A stretch of DNA of 64,000 nucleotides from Bacteroidetes bacterium OLB12 (lineage in GTDB: Bacteria > Bacteroidota > Bacteroidia > Cytophagales > Cyclobacteriaceae), in contig LNFR01000009.1 of the NCBI GenBank assembly GCA_001567185.1, positions 53,272-117,271 on the forward strand, in the 5' to 3' direction. This document shows positions 58,421-64,000 of the stretch, piece after piece. Under the pieces are notes generated by a model, which was not told the DNA's origin, did not search any database, and saw nothing but the letters and a program-made list of their open reading frames with translations. Position numbers and translations under genes: made by a program. Within the stretch, counting starts at the first letter, position 1. The number at the start of each line of letters is the position of its first letter.

Positions 58421-58846
58421 ATGTTAACATCAAAAGAACAGAAACGCGCAGCAGACGAAATCAGTAACTCCAGCAACGTAATTGGTAAAGGCACCGTGCT
58501 GGAAGGCAACATTGAAACCTATGGCAACATTCGTGTGGAGGGCAAGGTGCTGGGCAGCATTAAGTCTAAGTCAAAAGTTGCATTGGGCCACTCCTGCCAT
58601 ATTGAAGGTAATGTGATTGCTCAAAATGCCGATATAGAAGGTGAAGTAAAAGGGAAGTTGGAGATATCCGAGCTGCTGGTACTAAAAGCTACGGCCAAAA
58701 TACATGGTGATATTCTTACCGGAAAACTGGTTGTTGAGCCTGGTGCTGTTTTCAACGGAAGTTGTAAAATGGGTGCTGTTATAAAGGAAATTAAGATTGG
58801 CGAAAATGGCATGCACGCCCTGCGCCCTGAGGCACAGGCCAATTAA
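58421..58846 (+). CDS. Bactofilin (polymer-forming cytoskeletal protein)
   Basis: 141 residues, the usual size. A central right-handed beta-helix of short repeats: GTVLEGNIETYGNIRVEG, GSIKSKSKVALGHSCHIEG, GNVIAQNADIEGEVKG, and KIHGDILTGKLVVEPGAVF. Bactofilins self-assemble without nucleotide and place cell-wall enzymes; here the M23 peptidase gene is directly upstream in the same orientation, which suggests a shared role in cell shape. A strong terminator follows. Confidence 0.93.
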   Translation: MLTSKEQKRAADEISNSSNVIGKGTVLEGNIETYGNIRVEGKVLGSIKSKSKVALGHSCHIEGNVIAQNADIEGEVKGKLEISELLVLKATAKIHGDILTGKLVVEPGAVFNGSCKMGAVIKEIKIGENGMHALRPEAQAN

Positions 58847-58867
58847 TTAAGTAATCATTTTTTATCC

Positions 58868-58906
58868 AAAGCCACACTTCTGCGCAACCAGAATAGTGGC
58901 TTTTTT
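58868..58906 (+). terminator. Intrinsic terminator after the bactofilin gene
   Basis: AAAGCCAC, inner stem TTCTG/CAGAA around CGCAAC, GTGGCTTT, then T-run. Only 12 bases remain to the AtpZ start, so the ATP synthase genes need their own promoter or read-through. Confidence 0.85.
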
Positions 58907-58917
58907 GTTACTGTGAT

Positions 58918-59127
58918 ATGCCCAAGGATGAGAAACCAATCAACTCGTTTGCAAGGTACAGTGGCCTGGGCCTGCAAATGTTGGTAACCATAGGTGTGGG
59001 TGCATGGTTGGGCTATAAACTCGATCAGTACCTGGAGTTAAAGTTTCCGGTGTTTTTACTCACGTTTGTGTTTCTGCTCTTTGGCGGAGTAATGTATCAG
59101 TTATATAGAATGTTGAATAAGGAATGA
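58918..59127 (+). CDS. AtpZ-like small F0F1-associated membrane protein
   Basis: 69 residues with two hydrophobic helices: YSGLGLQMLVTIGVGAWLGY and FPVFLLTFVFLLFGGVMY. The motif GLGLQM...GxxLGYxLD is that of AtpZ/AtpI-type accessory proteins, which are thought to help c-ring assembly or ion supply. The stop overlaps the next start by four bases (ATGA). Confidence 0.82.
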   Translation: MPKDEKPINSFARYSGLGLQMLVTIGVGAWLGYKLDQYLELKFPVFLLTFVFLLFGGVMYQLYRMLNKE

Positions 59128-59501
59128 TTCGGTATTTGCTCGTCATGCTGGCTGTTTTGGCAGTGCAAACAGGCTTGGTTTGGTTTGGAAATGTTCAAAG
59201 CTGGTGGCCGTTGCCCCACCAATGGGTGCAGGTGCTGGTGTTCTTATTTTTGGCCACGTTAATTATCGGGCTTAACCTGGTGCGCATTCGCGAAAAGCAG
59301 CCCCAGGTTTTTGCCCAGTTCTATTTATTATCCATAGCTGTAAAGCTGGTAGCCGGTCTGGCCTTTATTTTTTTTCTGATTTGGGATAACCCCCTTCAGG
59401 CAACACCCACAGTGGCCTTGTTTCTGGTGGCCTACATCTTTTTTACCAGTGCCGAAGTGGTTTACCTGGTGCGGACAAGCACGGGCCGGCAAGACGGGTA
59501 A
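59124..59501 (+). CDS. Four-helix membrane protein, AtpI-like by position
   Basis: 125 residues with four hydrophobic segments (LLVMLAVLAVQTGLVWF; WVQVLVFLFLATLIIGLNLV; FYLLSIAVKLVAGLAFIFFL; ALFLVAYIFFTSAEVVYLV). Gene position between AtpZ and atpB matches AtpI in other operons, but sequence alone does not prove it. Overlaps AtpZ by four bases. Confidence 0.7.
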   Translation: MIRYLLVMLAVLAVQTGLVWFGNVQSWWPLPHQWVQVLVFLFLATLIIGLNLVRIREKQPQVFAQFYLLSIAVKLVAGLAFIFFLIWDNPLQATPTVALFLVAYIFFTSAEVVYLVRTSTGRQDG

Positions 59502-59526
59502 ACGAAGCCAAAATTCGGGCAAAACA

Positions 59527-59557
59527 TTTTTTTCAGATGGTTTAATTGATACTTTTG
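59527..59557 (+). promoter_or_regulatory. Candidate promoter of atpB
   Basis: TTTT at 59527-59530, a 19-base spacer, then TACTTTTG at 59550-59557. It would give atpB a leader of about 26 bases, independent of AtpZ. Confidence 0.45.
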
Positions 59558-59589
59558 CAGTCCAAATAAAAGCCTCCGTTCCGACTGCG

Positions 59590-60619
59590 ATGAAAAAGCC
59601 GTTTTTTGCCATTAAATCAACGTTTTTCGCCCTTATTCTATTCGTTTTTTCAGGCATTTTTTCACCGGTTTTAGCATCAGACGAAGCTGGCCACGAAGCC
59701 GAGCCGTTTAACGCCAGCGAAGTAATTCTGCACCACGTAATGGACGACCACCAGTGGCATTTTGCCGATTGGTTGGTAATGCCCCTGCCGGTAATTGTAT
59801 ATTCTTCCGAAAAAGGTTTGGATGTTTTTTCGTCCAGCCGGTTTTATGACGAACACCACAATTCAATAGAATACAACGGCTATAAATTAGAGCATAACCA
59901 CATTACCCTGGCCGATTCGGGTAAGGCTGTTTTAGACTTGTCTATTACCAAAAACGTAGCCATGCTGTTTATCAATGCTGCGTTATTGCTGTTCGTTTTT
60001 ATATCAGTAGCCAAAGGATTCAAAAAGAATCAGGGCAAGGCTCCCACCGGTTTGCAATCTTTCTTTGAGCCGGTTATTCTGTTTGTGCGCGATGAGATTG
60101 TAAAACCTAATATCGGGCACCAGTACGAACGCTTCATGCCCTACATGCTTACGCTGTTCTTCTTTATCCTGTTCGGAAACCTGTTGGGTTTGTTGCCAGG
60201 TGCGGGTAACCTTACCGGTAATATTGCAGTTACCATGACGTTGGCTGTGTTCACGTTTTTAATAACCAACTTCAATGGCAATAAAGGCTATTGGGGCCAC
60301 ATCTTCTGGACACCCGGAGTGCCGCTTCTATTGCGAATCGTCATTCTACCGGTAGAGATTATCGGAATTTTTACCAAGCCATTTTCATTAATGATACGCT
60401 TGTTTGTGGCTATTACCGCAGGTCATATTGTGTTGTTGAGTTTGATTTGCCTCACGTTCATTTTTTGGAAGCATTGTGGTGGGCCTTGGTTCATCCTTAA
60501 TTGTATTGTTTATTAATCTGATCGAGTTGTTGGTAGCCGGTATTCAGGCTTATGTATTTACGATGTTCTCATCGATGTACATTGGTATGGCCACGGCAGA
60601 CCATGAACACGATCATTAA
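59590..60619 (+). CDS. atpB: F0F1 ATP synthase subunit a (frameshifted near the C-terminus)
   Basis: Proton channel subunit, about 343 residues after repair. From ATG 59590 a signal-like N-terminus (FALILFVFSGIFSPVLAS) precedes a His/Glu-rich periplasmic region (EVILHHVMDDHQWHF), then the membrane helices with LLPGAGNLTGNIAVT, the essential-arginine helix SLMIRLFVAITAGHIVL, and in the shifted frame IVVGLGSSLIVLF, ELLVAGIQAYVFTMFSSMYI and DHEHDH at the end. The break is at the T6 run 60461-60466 (five T restores the frame). The long N-terminal domain is usual in Bacteroidota. Confidence 0.93.
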
Positions 60620-60636
60620 AAGTGTATTAAAGAAAT

Positions 60637-60654
60637 CCCCGATAGTAATCGGGG
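60637..60654 (+). terminator. Hairpin between atpB and atpE
   Basis: CCCCGAT, loop AGTA, ATCGGGG, followed by TGTGTTT. The T-tract is poor, so RNA stabilisation or partial termination is as likely as full termination. Confidence 0.6.
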
Positions 60655-60668
60655 TGTGTTTAACTTAA

Positions 60669-60926
<258 letters not shown>

Positions 60927-60940
60927 GAATTAAAAAGACA

Positions 60941-60971
60941 CTGCCCCGATACTGGATCGGGGCAGTCTTTT
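60941..60971 (+). terminator. Strong hairpin with T-tract between atpE and atpF
   Basis: CTGCCCCGAT, loop ACTGG, ATCGGGGCAG, then TCTTTTT, a ten-pair stem with a classic intrinsic-terminator tail, inside the operon. Confidence 0.75.
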
Positions 60972-61015
60972 TGAAAGTTCAATTCAACAACTACGTTTAG
61001 GTAAAACAAAGAACT

Positions 61016-61510
61016 ATGGATTTACTAACCCCCGGCCCCGGCCTCATTATCTGGCAAGCATTTATTTTCTTGCTTTTGTTTTTATTGTTAGCCAAGCTTG
61101 CCTGGAAACCAATTCTGGGGTCGCTTAAAGAGCGCGAACAATCCATTCAACAGGCATTAGACGCAGCCGACCAAGCCAAAAAAGAAATGGCTAACCTGAA
61201 GGCCGATAATGAAAAGCTTCTGCGTGAAGCCCGTGAGGAACGCGACAGGATTTTGAAGACCGCGCGCGAAGCTGCTAACCAGTTGCATGATCAGGCACAA
61301 ACCGATGCGAAGAAAAACGCAGATAAAATTATTGAAGATGCCAAGGCCATTATTCAAACTGAAAAGAATGCCGCGTTGCGCGATGTAAAAGCACAGGTGG
61401 CCGCCTTCTCGCTTGAAGTAGCTGAAAAACTGATTAAGAAAAATCTGGCTGACGACAAAGCCCAGAAAGACCTGGCAGATGCCTACATCAAAGAACTTAA
61501 GCTGAACTAA
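61016..61510 (+). CDS. atpF: F0F1 ATP synthase subunit b
   Basis: 164 residues: one N-terminal membrane helix (LIIWQAFIFLLLFLLLAKLAW) and a long charged helix forming the peripheral stalk dimer (LREAREERDRILKTAREAA). Followed four bases later by atpH. Confidence 0.95.
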   Translation: MDLLTPGPGLIIWQAFIFLLLFLLLAKLAWKPILGSLKEREQSIQQALDAADQAKKEMANLKADNEKLLREAREERDRILKTAREAANQLHDQAQTDAKKNADKIIEDAKAIIQTEKNAALRDVKAQVAAFSLEVAEKLIKKNLADDKAQKDLADAYIKELKLN

Positions 61511-61514
61511 TCCA

Positions 61515-62075
61515 ATGGCTCATTCACGCGTTGCTTCCCGATACGTAAAGTCACTGCTTGGCCTGGCTGTGCAACAAGGTGCACTTGAACCAGTGCATCA
61601 GGACATGCAATTGTTTGACCGGGTATGTAGAAACAGCCGCGATTTTGTGTTAATGCTGAAAAGCCCGATTGTTCGGCACGAAAAAAAACATACTGTGCTT
61701 GAAACGCTGTTTAAAGGAAAGGTACACCCGCTCACCATGGGTATTATTGAAATCCTGACCCGGAAAAACCGCGAGCCACTTTTACCAGCCATCGCAAGTG
61801 AGTTTCATGTAGCGTATAATGACTATAAAGGCATTGGCAAGGCTTCGGTTACATCTACACAGCCATTGGATGCCAACCTGCGTGGCGAAATTGAGTTGTT
61901 GGTAAAGAAGTTGAGCAACAAGAAAGAAGTGGAGTTGGAAGAAAAAGTTGATAAGGATCTGATTGGTGGATTTGTGTTGAATGTGGGCGACCTTCAGATT
62001 GATGCTTCTGTGAAGAGCAAACTCAAAGCGTTGAAACTGAAGTTCAGTGAAAACCCTTTTGTAAAAGAATTTTGA
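61515..62075 (+). CDS. atpH: F0F1 ATP synthase subunit delta
   Basis: 186 residues. Start MAHSRVASRYVKSLLGLAVQ is the conserved helical domain that caps F1; the C-terminal part has EVELEEKVDKDLIGGFVLNV and the family ending DASVKSKLKALKLKF. Connects the b-subunit stalk to F1. AT-rich words separate it from atpA. Confidence 0.94.
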   Translation: MAHSRVASRYVKSLLGLAVQQGALEPVHQDMQLFDRVCRNSRDFVLMLKSPIVRHEKKHTVLETLFKGKVHPLTMGIIEILTRKNREPLLPAIASEFHVAYNDYKGIGKASVTSTQPLDANLRGEIELLVKKLSNKKEVELEEKVDKDLIGGFVLNVGDLQIDASVKSKLKALKLKFSENPFVKEF

Positions 62076-62099
62076 ATTAAAATTTTGAATTAAAAGTAT

Positions 62100-63674
62100 A
62101 TGGCAGAAATCAGACCCGAAGAAATCTCAGCAATACTGCGCGAACAACTTTCACAATCACGCACGGCTACCGAACTACAGGAAGTAGGAACTGTACTTAC
62201 CATTGGTGATGGGGTGGCACGTGTTTACGGACTTACCAAAGCGCAGGCTGGCGAGTTGGTTGAATTTGAGAATGGCCTGAAGGCCCTTGTTCTTAACCTG
62301 GAAGAAGACAACGTAGGTGCTGTATTGTTGGGCGATGGAAAAGGAATTAAAGAAGGTGCTACCGTAAAGCGTACCGGTCAGATTGCTTCGATTAAAGCGG
62401 GCGATGGCTTGCTGGGTCGTGTAGTGGATACATTGGCGCAACCAATCGATGGCAAAGGCCCTGTAGAAGGCCAGGTGTATGAAATGCCATTAGAGCGTAA
62501 AGCTCCCGGGGTAATTTTCCGCCAGCCGGTAAACGAACCTTTGCAAACCGGTATCAAAGCAATTGATGCAATGATTCCGATTGGTCGCGGCCAGCGCGAG
62601 TTGATCATTGGCGATCGCCAGACTGGTAAAACAGCTGTTGCTATTGATACCATCATTAACCAAAAAGAGTTTTACGAAAAAGGCGAACCTGTTTATTGTA
62701 TCTATGTAGCCGTAGGTCAAAAGGCTTCCACGGTTGCAGGTGTGGCCGCAACGTTAGAAAAAGCAGGCGCATTAAAATATACAGTAATTGTTTCAGCTTC
62801 GGCTGCAGACCCAGCTCCCATGCAGTTCTTTGCTCCGTTTACAGGTGCAGCTATTGGTGAGTTTTTCCGCGATACCGGTCGCCCGGCATTGGTAATTTAC
62901 GATGACCTGTCAAAGCAAGCAGTTGCATACCGCGAAGTATCGTTGCTGTTGCGCAGACCTCCCGGACGCGAAGCGTATCCGGGTGATGTGTTCTACCTGC
63001 ACTCACGCTTATTGGAGCGCGCGGCCAAGATTATTAACAACGATAGCATTGCGGCCAACATGAACGATTTACCTCAATCGTTAAAGAGCATTGTAAAAGG
63101 AGGAGGTTCATTAACCGCACTTCCAATTATCGAAACCCAGGCGAATGACGTGTCGGCTTATATTCCTACAAACGTTATTTCAATTACCGATGGTCAGATA
63201 TTCCTGGAGACTAACTTATTCAACTCGGGTATTCGCCCTGCCATTAACGTGGGTATTTCGGTATCGCGCGTGGGAGGTAATGCACAGATTAAATCCATGA
63301 AGAAAGTGGCGGGTACATTAAAGCTAGATCAGGCACAATTCCGCGAGTTGGAAGCGTTTGCCAAGTTTGGTTCTGATCTGGATGCTGCTACTAAACTAAC
63401 GATTGAACGCGGCCGCAGAAATACGGAAGTATTGAAGCAGCCGCAATATGCTCCCGTACCGGTTGAAGAGCAGGTTTCAATGATTCTGGCTTCTACCCGC
63501 GGGTATATCGACCGGGTGCCTGTTAACAAGGTGAAGGAGTTTGAAAAAGAATTTATTGAATTGTTGCGTGCTCAAAACAAGCAAACATTAGCCAACTTCC
63601 GCGAAGGTAAATTTGAAGATGCGGATGTGGACGTAATAAAGAAAGTAGCAACGGAGTTAGCATCGAAGTATTGA
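62100..63674 (+). CDS. atpA: F0F1 ATP synthase subunit alpha
   Basis: 524 residues. Non-catalytic nucleotide-binding subunit of F1. Walker [16 protein letters not shown], the block [18 protein letters not shown] at the N-terminal barrel, [20 protein letters not shown], and the alpha-specific arginine-finger context [20 protein letters not shown]. Full length and intact. Confidence 0.97.
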   Translation: MAEIRPEEISAILREQLSQSRTATELQEVGTVLTIGDGVARVYGLTKAQAGELVEFENGLKALVLNLEEDNVGAVLLGDGKGIKEGATVKRTGQIASIKAGDGLLGRVVDTLAQPIDGKGPVEGQVYEMPLERKAPGVIFRQPVNEPLQTGIKAIDAMIPIGRGQRELIIGDRQTGKTAVAIDTIINQKEFYEKGEPVYCIYVAVGQKASTVAGVAATLEKAGALKYTVIVSASAADPAPMQFFAPFTGAAIGEFFRDTGRPALVIYDDLSKQAVAYREVSLLLRRPPGREAYPGDVFYLHSRLLERAAKIINNDSIAANMNDLPQSLKSIVKGGGSLTALPIIETQANDVSAYIPTNVISITDGQIFLETNLFNSGIRPAINVGISVSRVGGNAQIKSMKKVAGTLKLDQAQFRELEAFAKFGSDLDAATKLTIERGRRNTEVLKQPQYAPVPVEEQVSMILASTRGYIDRVPVNKVKEFEKEFIELLRAQNKQTLANFREGKFEDADVDVIKKVATELASKY

Positions 63675-63752
63675 TTCAAAATTTAAAATTCAGGAATTAA
63701 AATTTAATGAGTGACTGCTCAATTTTGAATTTTGAATTTTAAATCTTGAATC
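63673..63752 (+). repeat. AT-rich inverted repeat between atpA and atpG
   Basis: GATTCAAAATTTAAAATTC (63673-63691) and GAATTTTAAATCTTGAATC (63734-63752) are reverse complements with one mismatch over 19 bases. It begins in the atpA stop codon. Similar words occur at 11690-11762 and 62071-62098. Confidence 0.65.
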
Positions 63753-63766
63753 TGGAATAAAAGGAT

Positions 63767-64000
63767 ATGCCAAGTTTAAAGGAAGTTAAAAACCGAATAA
63801 CCTCAGTAATCTCAACACAGCAGATTACCAAAGCCATGAAAATGGTGGCGGCTGCTAAATTGAGAAAGTCTCAGGAACGCATTACGCAAATGCGCCCGTA
63901 TGCTCAAAAATTAACTGCCCTCTTTCAAAACCTTTCGGCCGCAGGGCAGGATGAGCAAGCCTGGTATAGCAAACAGCGTTCGGAAGAAAAGGTTTTTCTG
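63767..64000 (+). CDS. atpG: F0F1 ATP synthase subunit gamma, N-terminal part
   Basis: Cut by the window edge after 78 codons. The start [20 protein letters not shown] and the following [17 protein letters not shown] form the first helix of the central rotor shaft, very conserved in the family. The remaining residues are in frame to the end of the window. atpD and atpC are not seen and commonly lie elsewhere in Bacteroidota. Confidence 0.95.
   Translation, partial: MPSLKEVKNRITSVISTQQITKAMKMVAAAKLRKSQERITQMRPYAQKLTALFQNLSAAGQDEQAWYSKQRSEEKVFL

Noticed and set aside
59449-59589. 47-residue N-terminal extension of AtpB
   Set aside because: It overlaps the upstream membrane-protein gene and lies before the candidate promoter; the signal peptide begins at ATG 59590.

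Overview
The window reads as a chromosomal segment from a Bacteroidota bacterium, probably a Cytophagales-like lineage. Supporting signs are promoters of the Bacteroidota type (TTFG-like TTTG, about 19-20 bases, then TAnnTTTG), weak or absent Shine-Dalgarno sequences, the block nusB-YtxH-DUF1573-yajC-YbbR-coaE, a SprE/PorW-like lipoprotein next to a class A penicillin-binding protein, a long NusB, a Rho with an N/Q-rich linker, and DUF4293 and AtpZ-type small proteins. I see no phage, plasmid, insertion sequence, rRNA or CRISPR array.

Layout. 1-8.9 kb: acyl-CoA synthetase (cut by the window edge), polA, a MazEF-like toxin-antitoxin pair, a porin, and a CsgG/FlgO-like plus HEAT-repeat protein. 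8.9-18.4 kb: an accessory, peptide-related stretch with a beta-lactamase/D-aminoacylase fusion, a lipoprotein amidase, two tandem D-Ala-D-Ala-ligase-like ATP-grasp enzymes (the second fused to a complete SET/post-SET methyltransferase domain), a sugar-isomerase-like TIM barrel and an exported amidohydrolase. 18.5-26 kb: thiol peroxidase, DUF4293, thiolase, truA, and the two halves of an MdlA/MdlB-like heterodimeric ABC exporter in convergent orientation around an outer-membrane protein gene. 26-36.6 kb: the nusB-to-coaE block, a complete RND efflux operon (adaptor, pump, TolC) and scpA. 36.7-45.2 kb: dxs, a membrane zinc-ribbon protein, tRNA-His, dihydroorotase, a DEAD-box helicase and three tandem paralogous exported proteins. 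45.2-58.9 kb: rho, serS, prolyl oligopeptidase, uvrC, PBP1A, the SprE/PorW-like protein, an M23 peptidase and a bactofilin. 58.9-64 kb: the F0F1 ATP synthase operon AtpZ, AtpI-like, atpB, E, F, H, A and the start of atpG.

A dominant technical feature is that about ten otherwise well-conserved genes, several of them normally essential (atpB, pyrC), are broken by single-base indels. Most are one extra base in an A/T run of 6-7. PBP1A alone has five. One further gene (prolyl oligopeptidase) has an in-frame stop. I treat these as probable sequencing or assembly errors and give full repaired gene extents.

The best candidate for an undescribed system is the two-gene ATP-grasp / ATP-grasp-SET operon at 13.5-16.1 kb. 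Next are the three-copy exported protein family at 43.0-45.2 kb with its overlapping 41-codon ORF, the beta-lactamase/D-aminoacylase fusion, and the hairpins inside the ATP synthase operon.
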